64,000 nucleotides of DNA, from contig QLIY01000365.1 of assembly GCA_003260075.1 (NCBI GenBank), forward strand, positions 62,001 through 126,000, read 5' to 3'. The position numbers and the translations under genes are program-made. Positions 1-11,612 of the stretch are shown in pieces (within the stretch, counting starts at the first letter, position 1; the number at the start of each line of letters is the position of its first letter). A model generated the notes under the pieces. That model saw only the letters and a list, made by a program, of their open reading frames with translations. It had not been told where the DNA came from and did not search any database. The stretch is from Phallusia mammillata. Its lineage: Eukaryota > Chordata > Ascidiacea > Phlebobranchia > Ascidiidae.

Positions 1-309
1 TTCTGTTCAACGTAATATACCGGTTGGATATGTTTGACCTTTTGGGTTTTATGCACTAGGTTTCAGATTGTTTTGATAAAAAAACGTTGGTGCAATAGTC
101 TTAGGGGGGGGGGATTAAGGGTTGCATTGTTTTACAGGAACTGAAAATGTCTAAAACAATTAGCAAGGTATATTCTGTTCAACGTAATATACCGGTTGGT
201 TCTGTTTGGCCTTTTGGGTTTTATGCGCTAGGTTTCAGATTGTTTTGATAAAAAAACGTTGGTGCAATAGTCTTAGGTGCTTAGTATGCAGACAAGTAAA
301 ACAGCTCAC
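1..309. other. Transporter intron with haplotype duplication
   Basis: No exon. Bases 1-104 recur at about 177-287 with a few differences, separated by a G run at 105-113 and unique sequence. Confidence 0.7.
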
Positions 310-3300
310 CGTAAATATGTGAAATTGCGACCATCTCCACAACTGCGCACACGATCAACGTGTATGAGGCCGCGTAACTGTCAAGCAGATGTAAAAAGTA
401 AAATCCACCCTGAAATGTAAAATAGAGGGTTAAGAATGATAAAGTATATCGTGTACACAAAAGTTTTTGAACGCCACGCACTGCAGGTGCTTTGCAAGGT
501 CGTAACAAGGTTATGTTTACCTTCACTAACAAATTTTAGGAATCAAAGATAGGTTTTTAAAAGAGAAATGCACTTAATCGTTTCAAATCATAATAACACA
601 AGCGAGAAAGGCTCATCCAGCAGTTTTATTATAAACAATCGACGTTTCGAGGTCCTATGCAAGACGCCTTCATCAGGATAATGGCATATCTTGAAAGACA
701 CTGTCACAGAGCTTTAAGCGGTAAAAAAAACTTAGTCTGAACTAGGCACGAAAAGTGGTGAAAATGCGGCAAAAATATGCCGACTGTGAAGGCAGGTTCG
801 AACCAAGCCGGTTTCATGAAGTTTAAGACCGGGCCCGACTTACAACTCAGCATACACTGTCAGCAATCTAATGCAGGGGTTCTTAACCAGGGGTACGTGC
901 ACCCCTTGGGGGTACGAAGCATCAAAGCAGGGGGTACGACATGCTGTGTGAAATTATACACTCCTAATGTTTAACATTTGTAAAGTGGATCGAGTCCTCC
1001 GCTGTCATGCCAACACGTACCTGCGTCACCATCGGAATTCCGAGAAGAAACAAAACGAAACAAACGCACAACGTCAACAAAGACTTTCTGTGACGTAACT
1101 GAGCGGGAAACGCGTCGGTGAGTGACGTCACGATGGTTTCCAAAGTAGCAAACTGAAATAAAATAAAAAAAACAATTTAAAAAAAATATATTTTAAATTT
1201 TTTTTGTAATAAATAACTTTTTTCTTGACTTTAACGACGCATACATGACGTAATAACTGGTGACGTATAGGGTGGAAACGCCGATTGCAAAGAAAAACAA
1301 CCCACCCAATAAATCAGTTTCATAACGACTTGCAACACATTTTCATACACTGGAAAAATTGGATTACTTTTTTCTTAAATTTAATTACGCAAATATGACG
1401 TAATAACTCATGACGTCATGGCTTACCATTGTTCCTAGACCAAGAGTGAGAAGCATGAGGAAAAAGAGAATGGACCAGAAAGGGGCGAGAGGCATCTTCG
1501 AAATAGCTTCTGGGTAAATTACGAATGCAAGACCCGGTCCTGTGGGTGAAAAAATAATAGAAGTAATATTAAGTGTGAAAATTTTAAAATAGAAATAATA
1601 TTAAGTGTGAAAATCGGTTGCAAGTCGGGGGAATCACCTTCTGCGGCGACTTCTTTGACGTCAGTGCCAAGCACGTGAGCCATGTAACCAATCACAGCAA
1701 AGATCGTTACGCCGGCGAAAATACTCGTGAAGGAATTTGTGAAAACAACGATAAGTGAATCTCTAAAAAATAGAAATAACAACTTCGGTAAAATCAAATC
1801 AGAGCTTCTTTATTCTTTTTTCCGTTTAGCCCAACAAGATTAAAAAGCTAAAATTGATCTGCAAGCGTCTCAACATGACGTCCCAACGTCGCGCAGCAAT
1901 TTCCAACTTGGTTAACACTTTAGCGCAATTGTGCTGCTACGATTTGTATCACCGGCGGAGTAAACTCAATGTAACCCTTCCCAGGTGAAGTTTACCCCTT
2001 TCTGTTTGTAAATTGTATAAAAGTAGGTCGTGATAATGTCACTGACCTGTAGCAGTTGTTGTTAAACTTGTTGTAAGACGACAAGGTGATGATTCCTCCC
2101 CACGAAGCTGACAGTGAATAAAATATCTGAGTTGCTGCGTCTTTCCAAACCTGAACACATAAAAAACTCATCAACAACTATATTTTGCTTTTGGTTCTTG
2201 TAGTTTAAGTTTTTTTAATTAGTGTTTAGTTAGTTGAAAATAAACGATGGATTGTTAAGTGTGGAGATTTTTAGGTTGTAAACGACATACTTATAATACT
2301 TGTTTCAAGAAAGAAACGGAATAATTTAGAAAAAAATCTAGTAATAAAACTTCGTACTAGTACACAAACGTGCAAGTAACAGGACTAGTTGTAACACATT
2401 TACGAACAACAAACTTTGCATTATTACGAGAAATATAGAAAATATTCGAAACCTATTTTTGAGACTATAATATATGCCTTGGAATTTTACCGAACCAAAG
2501 GACATTGACAACTAAGGGGGGGGGGATAATGGTACTAGTACACAAACGTGCAAGTAACAGGACTAGTTGAAACACATTTACGAACGACAAACTTTGCATT
2601 ATTACGACAAATATAGAAAATATCCGAAACCTATTTTTGAGACTGTAATATATGCCTTGGAATTTTACCGAACCAAAGGACATTGACAACTAAACGGTAA
2701 ATCATACATCATACTGTGAAAAAAAACTAGCATTGACATGTACATAAAATCCGATGTTTGTGCTCAACGTTTCACGGCAAAGCAAATACTTTCAGATGAA
2801 GGCGTCTTGTGTAGGAAGTGAAAACTTCGATTATTTACAATAAAAACTGCTGGATGAGCAATACTTGGTTATACAAATACACTCTGTTTAACTCAGCAGA
2901 TTTGCAATGGAAAATTACACGCGCTATACCGGTAACATTTGGAATTTCAAGAACCATTTGATTCGTACAAGAGAGAGGAGGTGTGTATTCAATTCTGCGT
3001 ACACAGCGCAAACGGAAAAATACAGGAATCGTGTTAACACTCTGCGGCGAAACATGGCGTGTTGAGGTTAGGTCAGGTCACGGTTAGAAATAAACCTCAA
3101 ACACTTGTACATGTGTAGCGAAATTTTATTTGCTTGTTATTTTTTGTCACCGTCACTTAGGGGGGGGGGCTGAATTAGTGTTTAGTTAGTTGAAAATAAA
3201 TGATGGATTTTTAAGTGTGGAGATTTTTAGGTTGTAAACGACATACTTATAATACTTGTTTCAAGAAAGAAACGGAATAATTTAGAAAAAAATCTAATAA

Positions 3301-6300
3301 TGGTACTAGTACACAAACGTGCAAGTAACAGGACTAGTTGAAACACATTTACGAACGACAAACTTTGCATTATTACGACAAATATAGAAAATATCCGAAA
3401 CCTATTTTTGAGACTGTAATATATGCCTTGGAATTTTACCGAACCAAAGGACATTGACAACTAAACGGTAAATCATACATCATACTGTGAAAAAAAAACT
3501 AGCATTGACATGTACATAAAATCCGATGTTTGTGCTCAACGTTTCACGGCAAAGCAAATACTTTCAGATGAAGGTGTCTTGTGTAGGAAGTGAAAACTTC
3601 GATTATTTACAATAAAAACTGCTGGATGAGCAATACTCGGTTATACAAATACACTCTGTTTAACTCAGCAGATTTGTAATGGAAAATTACACGCGCTATA
3701 CCGGTAACATTTGGAATTTCAAGAACCATTTGATTCGTACAAGAGAGAGGAGGTGTGTATTCAATTCTGCGTACACAGCGCAAACGGAAAAATACAGGAA
3801 TCTTGTTAACACTCTGCGGCGAAACATGGCGTGTTTAGGTTAGGTCAGGTCGCGGTTAGAAATAAACCTCAAACACTTGTACATGTCAGAAAGCAAATCC
3901 TACAGTTTAACGTTTAACCACATAAAATGAACCGACAATTTAAAGCCCGTTGCAGTCTGCTTTGTTCAAATCCAACCGATGTTTTTACATTATTTCTTTA
4001 TTGCAAAGTCAATGACAGTTTTTGAGCGTAATAAGAGTTAATAATTTAAGTGGATTAGAACTATTGGTGTGTCAAATACTCGCCTGTCTTGTTTTGTAAT
4101 GTAATATGTTTGCTTTTTAGCGAATTAAACAAAACCAATATGTAAAGTCTTGGGACGCATAAGTCTTTACCCAAACCTAAATTATACTACAATGGCAAAT
4201 CCTGTTGCCATAAGTTATACAGACATAATTTGGCACACTATATTATTCATGGAGTTTCTAGAGGAATTTATTTAATCAAATAACGCAAAAAACTTCATTT
4301 CAGTCTTTATTTAAAGTCTTGGGCAATTGCAAAAACGAAACCTCAAGGTCCGTTTGTTCGTTGATGTTTTGATTTTAATTTGACATGCCATGTATATAAC
4401 AGGTGTTTTTAAAGGTGTTTATCACAGAATTATTGGGGGGGGGGCGTTCTGGACCTGGCATGCGAATTAAGTAAGCAGGCTTGGTGAATAAGATCGAATT
4501 ATCAGGCCTGCCGAAATAATTCGGTAACACATGTCAGAAAGCAAATCCTACATTTTAACGTTTAACCACATAAAATGAACCGACAATTTGAAGCCCGTTG
4601 CAGTCTGCTTTGTTCAAATCCAACCGATGTTTTTACATTATTTCTTTATTGCAAAGTCAATGACAGTTTTTGAGCGTAATAAGAGTTAATAATTTAAGTG
4701 GATTAGAACTATTGGTGTGTCAAATACTCGCCTGTCTTGTTTTGTAATGTAATAAGTTTGCTTTTTAGCGAATTAAACAAAACCAATATGTAAAGTCTTG
4801 GGACGCATAAGTCTTTACCCAAACCTAAATTATACTACAATGGCAAATCCTGTTGCCATAAGTTATACAGACATAATTTGGTACACTATATTATTCATGG
4901 AGTTTCTAGAGGAATTTATTTAATCAAATAACGCAAAAAACTTCATTTCAGTCTTTATTTATTTAAAGTCTTGGGCAATTGCAAAAACGAACCTCAAGGT
5001 CCATTTGTTCGTTGATATTTTGATTTTAATTTGACACGCCATGTATATAACAGGTGTTTTTAAAGGTGTTTATCACAGAATTATTATACGTCATTCCAGG
5101 TCATAAACAAGCACTGCAAAACCACACGCGGTCGTTATGTTTGAAATTTGACACCCTATACAGGCTATATAACACGTGTTTTTTTGTGTCCTGGAATTTT
5201 ACTGTGATTTTTTGCACACGGCACTTACCTTCGCTGTCAGCAATTTTTCCCACTTCGGTTCAAAGAAATAACGGATTCCCTCCGAGGCGCCATCAAGTGT
5301 GAGACCGCGAACGAGTAAAATCGACAAAACGATATAAGGAAATGTTGCGGTGAAATAAACAGCCTAAATCAAAAGAAAAAGTTGCTAAAATACTGAGTAT
5401 AACGAAAAGGAAAAAAAAACATTATTAGCTTAGTTGAGTTGTTGGTGTGCGTTTTATGTGGTTAAGTTAAAAATAAGGCTAAAAACGTAGTGTAGGAAAA
5501 ACGTTTAGTAGATAACCAAAAGAAAAAGTGGCTTAATGATGAAAACAACGGCCCAAATAGACGTAAAAAGCGACATGCCTTATTGTTCAAACGTTTCGGC
5601 AAATGCTCATGCCATCATCAGTGGCTAAAATACAGAAAACAATAAAAATATAAAAACAATAATAAGTTAATTTGGCTGATTTGTTGAATCGTGTGTTATA
5701 CTATGTGGTTTAGAACAGTGGTCGGCCAAAGAAGTTCGTTGCCGGGCCGTATACTTTCTCATTGAAATCAAAATTGTAATAACTTATATGAGCTGTAATA
5801 AATTTTCATTGCTGAAAATTCGTTGTTTTTTGAAGGCCTGCCCGCGATAAAATTTCAGCTTTAAAAGGGGTTGCCGACCCCTGGGAAAAAAAGTAGCCCA
5901 AAAAAGTTTATTTGTCAAAAAGACGAAAGAAAAATTGGATTTGTAGCACACGCACCTTTCCCGAAGATTTGACGCCTTTTATGAGACAACCGAAGACGAT
6001 CGCCCAAGCGAGAAACAAAACAAGAATCAATTCCCATCGAATCTACGTCACAATCAAACACAATGGTAGTAAACAATGCACTTTGAATAAATAAGGAACA
6101 ACTTAACCAGTGGTTCTTAAACGTATACTGATTGTGCACCACTTGGCGACTTTTTCTATCGCTGTGTACCACCTAAATATTGTTTGAATGGGTAGACCAA
6201 GAGTTCTTCTCGACTACACTAGCTAATTTATGAGACCAGGATGTTAGCAATTCTTAAAAAAACGACCTAGACATTGGTTTCGCAAAAAAAACAGGGCTGA

Positions 6301-8608
6301 TCAGTTGGGTCAGTTGAGTAGCAATTCTTGATGAAGTATATCAGAAAGCTAGTCGCGTACCAGCTGAAAAGCCCGAGGTACCACTAGTGGTATGTGTACC
6401 ACAGTTTCAGAACCACTGAAAACGCTTAGGGTTACAATATACCTTTCCTGGGTTGTCAATTCCATCACTGATTTGAAGAACTCGATATTTCCAGAAATCC
6501 TCACTCGGACTGACGCGTGGGCCGCACGTGTTGTTTAAGGTCAGGTTCTGAACCGGTGTGACTGTTGTGACGTTGGTGAAATAAGGCGACGTGGTCGTTT
6601 CCGATTGGTTAAGAACCTCGGAGGCGTTAAAACAGGACGCTAAAAAGCAAAAACAAATTTAATTGACATTATTTCTTGAAATTAACATATTTCTCCGTAT
6701 TAAAACAGGCATCATCACTTTCGTATTCAAATAGAACCTAAGTACTGAAAAAAGGAAAAAGGGGAAAAAAGTTAAAACATGACGCCGAAAAGCAAAAATG
6801 AATTTAATTAGACAGGTTATTTATAATTTTTTTATTTTTTTATTTAAAAAAAAAATTGTGAATTTTTTTAATATTTTGTTGTTGTTTCTGTGTACCGTTT
6901 CGTGACGTCATCATGTCCATGCACCTGGGGGTGTTCCACCAGTGGGCGCACCCGTCCCATGGGAGGTCGGAAGTGAACGATGAGAAGAGGTAGTAAAGTG
7001 TGTAAGTGATAACAACGTTGTAATAGACACCAACGTATATTGATATAACCACCATGGCAAGTCCGAGACCTGACAAAGAGGAATGATTATGAACCTCTGT
7101 TAAACTGGATTCGGTTAATCCGGATCTTCGCCTAATTCGGACAAAACTCGAGGTACAAATGATTTGTAATGTGGTAAAACTAATCGACATCGGTTAATCC
7201 AGATCTTCGCATAATGCGGACATTTCTTTTGGTCCAAACAGGTCCGAAATAACTGAGGTTTACTCTAATTATAAAAAGCTAAAATTACATATTTTCTCCC
7301 GCCAAAGTGTCTAGGTCAGGGTCTACTTAACTGTTTTAATGGTGAAAAAGTAGTATACAAAATGTGTGAAGGTGCTACAATATAACTTTACTAACACGCC
7401 AAACCCTAGTTAAAGAGTAAATAAACTAAGGGCAACTGTCACCGTCGCGAGTCACGTAAAATTGCGCCGCAATTTGGATTTTTAGGCCTCCAGTGATTGG
7501 TGACTGCGGGTCTGTACGGTTTACAAAACAAGTTGTGCTTAAAAACTATTTAGACCAGTGGTTCTTAACCTTTTTTCCTTACTGCACCCCTTTCAAATCA
7601 CCAACCAATTTTCGCACCCCCTGGATTTTTGTATTTATATAGAATAGACCTAATCAACCCTAATGATTCAGCATCCCCAAGTTCAGAATCCTCACCTTTT
7701 ACAATAGGGACACAGTTGAAGGATCCGATTGGTCCTTGGCTGCAAAACTGGCCAAGTGAGACTTCCAGGTAAAAGATAGGCAGCCCAGCCACGAAGAGCA
7801 TTATGAGATACGGGATAAGGAAAGCACCTACAGCGAAAGTAGGTTACGACATAAATAATGTACACAGCCTGTGCATAGCAGATGTTTATTGCACGATGCT
7901 ATCGAGTGTGTTGGGTAAAGACGTTTTATTAACAACGGCAAAAACGCAGACTGTTGTTTTGCAATAAAAGATACACAGGTGATAAAGGTTTAAGTTTAAA
8001 ATTAAACGTTGTTGTAGCAAAAAACGTAAAGTAATATTAACAAACGTCATATTAGTGAAAAAAAAGTGTTCATAAAAAAAAATTATGGGGGCTTAGATAA
8101 CGTCCTGTAATTTTAATGTTTCCTTGAAGGTTCATTTTCATTATTTATCACACAATCTATCAAGAAAATTAGTTTTTTAAATACACATTCATCCAACTTG
8201 CATGAAACACAGACATAGAAAGAAAATAGACTGGGGGCAAAATTAACCTAAATGTCCTATAAAACGTAGTGATATTTTTACTTAACCATTTAGTCATTTC
8301 AACGCCATCAATCGATAGCAAAACAACATTTTTATTTTCGGGGGATTCCCCTAACGTACCTCCGCCATCTTCGAACGCCAAATAAGGAAATCTCCAAACG
8401 TTTCCGAGTCCGACGGCATAACCGATCATCGAGAGAAGAAACTCGGCTTTATTCGACCAATTTCCCCTCGATGACTCCCCCCTGTCGCTCTGCAACACAC
8501 CATGACGTCATAATGCAGAAATGTTACGTCATAGGCACATTATTAGCGTCATAGTTGGGGGTTTACCTTTTGGGCTTTCTCCGGGTCTTTCTTGCAACAA
8601 GGCAACAT
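310..8608 (-). CDS. Sodium- and chloride-dependent glycine transporter (SLC6 family), 5' part of gene
   Basis: Plasma-membrane symporter that moves glycine with Na+ and Cl-. Twelve exons join in frame on the minus strand: 8567-8608, 8360-8489, 7696-7827, 6896-7069, 6443-6639, 5956-6042, 5229-5363, 2047-2150, 1638-1762, 1427-1539, 1021-1152, 310-409. Together they give about 490 residues, from a short N-terminus (MLPCCKK) to TM10; TM11-12 lie beyond the window. SLC6 hallmarks are [15 protein letters not shown] (TM1), [15 protein letters not shown] (TM2), an N-glycosylated loop 2 (LPWDGC then several NxS/T), IKGVKSSGK after TM5, [12 protein letters not shown] after TM7's start, [12 protein letters not shown] and [10 protein letters not shown]. 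Trp in SLSASWGG and the stretch [13 protein letters not shown] favour the glycine transporters over GABA, taurine or monoamine members. SLC6A5 and SLC6A9 cannot be told apart here. The usual Asp in the TM8 GLDT motif is Gly. The exon 4 donor (6896) was chosen because it alone keeps frame with exon 5. Confidence 0.93.
2216..3880. repeat. Duplicated segments inside the transporter intron
   Basis: The segment from about 2216 recurs from about 3176 and the part 2281-2515 also recurs at 2530-2700; G runs at 2516 and 3161 mark the breaks. Copies differ at scattered positions, as alleles would. The duplicated open frames of 74 and 77 codons on the minus strand are not genes. Confidence 0.8.
3885..5085. 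repeat. Direct duplication of about 550 bases
   Basis: 3886-4433 and 4532-5083 are near-identical (single substitutions and a 4-base difference), with a G run at 4435 and about 90 bases of unique sequence between. It lies in the transporter intron between exons 7 and 8. Confidence 0.8.
5713..5884. mobile_element. hAT-like MITE, second subfamily
   Basis: Starts CAGTGGTCGGCCAA and ends TTGCCGACCCCTG, an imperfect terminal inverted repeat; related copies at 54189-54522 and 62472-62703. Confidence 0.6.
6108..6418. mobile_element. hAT-like MITE in transporter intron
   Basis: Begins CAGTGGTTCTTAA and ends with the inverse, CAGAACCACTG; no coding capacity. Target duplication not clear. Confidence 0.65.
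7090..7262. mobile_element. pogo/Tc1-like MITE
   Basis: About 170 bases bounded by ACCTCNGTTAA-type inverted ends with internal CGGATCTTCGCCTAAT and ACAAATGATTTGTAATG. Other copies: 35519-35690, 35902-36030, 50888-51062 and a partial copy at 63918-64000. Superfamily assignment is tentative. Confidence 0.6.
7557..7690. mobile_element. hAT-like MITE fragment abutting transporter exon 3
   Basis: Starts CAGTGGTTCTTAACC and matches, inverted, the complete copy at 42248-42434. The far end lies within a few bases of the exon 3 donor at 7696. Confidence 0.6.
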
Positions 8609-8684
8609 ATTACAAGTTGTCATTTTTTTGATACAGCACCTATGTTATTCTGTTTAAGTTTGACAAATGCAAACAAGTTTACAT

Positions 8685-8900
8685 ATATAAGCTGTTGCTG
8701 CCAGGCATAATATCAAGTCTATAGAGCTCATCTGGCAAATGTAATTTTATCCCAACGTTTCGACATCCTATACAGGTCGTCTTCATCAGGGTAAATAACA
8801 CTAAAAAAAAACTAAATGCAAATAATATATTATACACAAATTTGAATTTTGCTGAACAGATTTCAATAGCGTATAAGCAGCGCATCCGGCTCAAAGTCAG
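8685..8900. mobile_element. MITE with GCTGCCAGGCATAATATCAAG end
   Basis: Short element carrying TGCCAGGCATAATATCAAG and a core CGTTTCGACATCCTATACAGG. Related pieces lie at 608-690, 2800-2870, 10556-10740, 20265-20376, 34251-34342, 38847-39042 and 63140-63205. Confidence 0.6.
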
Positions 8901-9897
8901 TTGAGATACATTGTTGGCTCAATGGACAAATAAATACTAAGGTAGTTTAGGCACGGACGGTCGTTTTCTATAAGCAATAGCAATTTTTTTTCTAGTAGCT
9001 TCGTTAGCCACCGGATTCTAAGGAATCAAAAAATCCTAAAAACCGGCGACAAACCGATAAATCCCACAGCTGTTTTTCAATACGGCCTACTTCCTCTATG
9101 CGACAGATTTCTATCCATACCCAGCAAACCCATGCGCTTTTACTAACGGGTTTTAGACGCTACATCTGCCAACACTTTTTCGCTTGCTGCACTTAAACTA
9201 ACTTATAGTAATACCTATTGTGGATTTTGGTACGTGGCATGTCATTTAGCTGACAAGTTTAGCTTCTATAGCTGCAGCATTTGCTTCTGGTAGTTTTTTG
9301 AAAACCTATGTAGCGCAAAATAAATAGCAGAACATGCGAAAAGCCTTTCCTACTCGTAAACATACATAAAAAACGAACACAAGATCTTTGAGCGACCAAA
9401 CAGTACTGTAAGCTTTCCACGACATAAATCGCTTTTTAAATGAATAAAAACGCGCCTTTTTTCGACAGATCTGTGCAAATCGCATGCGAATATCAGTCTA
9501 AACGCATGCATAGCTGTAAGATTAGCAGTAAGAGTGAATATAAGACGAGATTTGAGCGGGATTGCACAGCAAGCTATGATAAAACACACACAGTTTGTAA
9601 CTTCCTCTACACTACATAGCCACGTGCTTATAGTCTATGCACAGATCAGCAAGATGATTCCCCAAGCCGGCTGTCGTTTCACCTTTTTTCCTCGCTGCGA
9701 GATCAATAATGACGTCACAATCAGCATACAAGCGACACTAAACGTTTGTTTTTTTCGAACATACGCTCGGATTTGTAGTCCTAAAGCGCGCAGGTGTCAG
9801 AAGTGCCGGGTGAAAATTTGTCGCAAAAAAGCTGACGTGCCGAGCTGGCTTATAGTAGAAGGAAACGCTAGTCTGACGTAGAGCAGTGGAATATTAC

Positions 9898-9966
9898 CGG
9901 CTTGGCGCGGAAAATTACCAGCACGCCGCCCACTATCAACGCCCCGCTTCTCGAAGCGCCCGCCAT
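9898..9966 (-). CDS. Possible isolated first exon
   Basis: ATG followed by 23 open codons (MAGASRSGALIVGGVLV...) ending at a donor CCG|GTAATA, inside a locally CG-rich stretch. The peptide resembles a signal anchor. It could be an upstream first exon for the glycine transporter or a chance open stretch; no supporting second exon was identified. Confidence 0.2.
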
Positions 9967-11517
9967 TGTTTCAGGGAAATGCATCGAACATCTTTACACC
10001 GATTTCCCGTCTTAGCGTTGATATCAATACATTTTTTACATGATTGATTTACAAAGGGTTACTAAAGTAGCTATAGCTAAAATTAAAGTTTCGCAAAACA
10101 AATGTAAAGTTTTTTTAAAGTAATTTACATTAAATATACATATAGAATATACCTTTCCTAACCTAGTATAAACTGTTGTTATTAACATACATTTTTTACG
10201 TAATTTATTTACAAAATGTCACTAAAAAGGTTAAGCCTATTGCCAAATCTAAAAATTCGCAAAACAATTTTAAAAGTGGCAGTTAGGATTTAAACAAACA
10301 TTATTTTTCTACCTGATATTAACATTAACGATAAATTGACGAAAATATGTCATCAAATATGACTTATGTGTACTATATTTGCAGTTTGTATTGACTTAAG
10401 CCTGTTACTGCGTGTTGGGAAATATTTATTTCCAGGTTAAAATAGATTGACAGTGTTACAAAAACAAATTAATTTCGCTAAAATGCATCTTCAGTGTCTA
10501 TAGAGAGCGATAAAAGGGATTAAAATTAGAAAATGCCAGCAATTGCGTGGTATTGTAAGCTATTGCTGCCAGGCATAATATCAAGTTTATAGAGCTCTTC
10601 CGGAATAAGAAGCTTTGCCAGAAGAGGGGGGGGGGGCTGCGTGGTATTGTAAGCTATTGCTGCCAGGCATAATACCGTATCAAGTTTATAGAGCTCTTCC
10701 GGAATAAGAAGCTTTGCCAGAAGAGCTCTATAAACTTGAATGGCGTGTTATTATTAACTTAAGCGTGACATACATATAGGCCTATAAGTTTAAATTTGAC
10801 ATTTACATGAATTAGATCAATGACACCATACCGGTGATATGACACATCCAGCTGCTAGGTTTGGTACGTCACAATAAGCAGTTGTGACGTGTACAGAGCG
10901 GTAAAACATTGCTGATTTTTTTCTTGGAGCTGGATTCTAAAAATGAGGGGGGGGGGTCATACCGGTGATATGACACATCCAGCTGCTAGGTCTGGTACGT
11001 CACAATAAGCACTTGTGACGTGTACAGATCGGTAAAACATTGCTGATTTTTTTCTTGGAGCTGGATTCTAAAAATGAAACAAGTTGTTCGTTGGTGAAGA
11101 AGCTTTATGCAGCGGTCATTTCACCTTGAGCTTAATGACCTATCACAACTGACCTTTCTCTGCTCGAAATGACCTTCATGGTGGCTCGGTTGACCTTGAC
11201 ATGCCGCGGCAGGCCTGCTTTACCTTTTAAATGTACTTGTCCATAAACCTAACTTGTTTCTTGTTACGTCACAAACAGCATTATAAGCTGTACAATGTTG
11301 AAAGGTAAAACATGTGCTTTTAAGTGACAGATTTATGAAAAAATAACAAGGTTTCATTGGGTATTTTTTACCCTACAAGTGTAAAAAGTTTATGTTTGGT
11401 TAAAGATACATAAATATTACAATGAACATGACTAAAACCCCTAGAGAAATATGCAATTTAATCCCTCACAAACGGATATGCCCTTCATTGATATCACAAA
11501 CGCCGACAAAGCTGTCT

Positions 11518-11525
11518 ATGACGTC
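11518..11525. promoter_or_regulatory. CRE-type palindrome upstream of ODAD3
   Basis: A perfect TGACGTCA lies about 90 bases before the ODAD3 start codon, followed by an ATTGG (inverted CCAAT) near 11543. The position suits a proximal promoter, but this octamer is common throughout the window, so specificity is uncertain. Confidence 0.35.
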
Positions 11526-11612
11526 ACAGAGAGGGTTTGAAGGATTGGTTGAGGCCGGATAAAATTGGCTGCAATCTTGTTAATATTGCAGAGCTGGACG
11601 ATCGAAAAGAAA

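Larger units (their letters stand above)
8609..11612. other. Spacer between glycine transporter and ODAD3
   Basis: No convincing gene beyond the doubtful exon at 9898. Contains a MITE at about 8685-8790, a duplicated MITE half at 10556-10740 split by a G run at 10627, and a duplicated 130-base segment at 10825-11080 with a G run at 10947. The rest is AT-rich unique sequence. Confidence 0.6.

Noticed and set aside
2465..3460. Two related minus-strand frames of 74 and 77 codons
   Set aside because: Same sequence present in allelic copies within a transporter intron; no coding signature.
9534..9881. Plus-strand frame of 115 codons
   Set aside because: Begins with GTG, has no recognisable domain or splice sites and overlaps a CG-rich patch.
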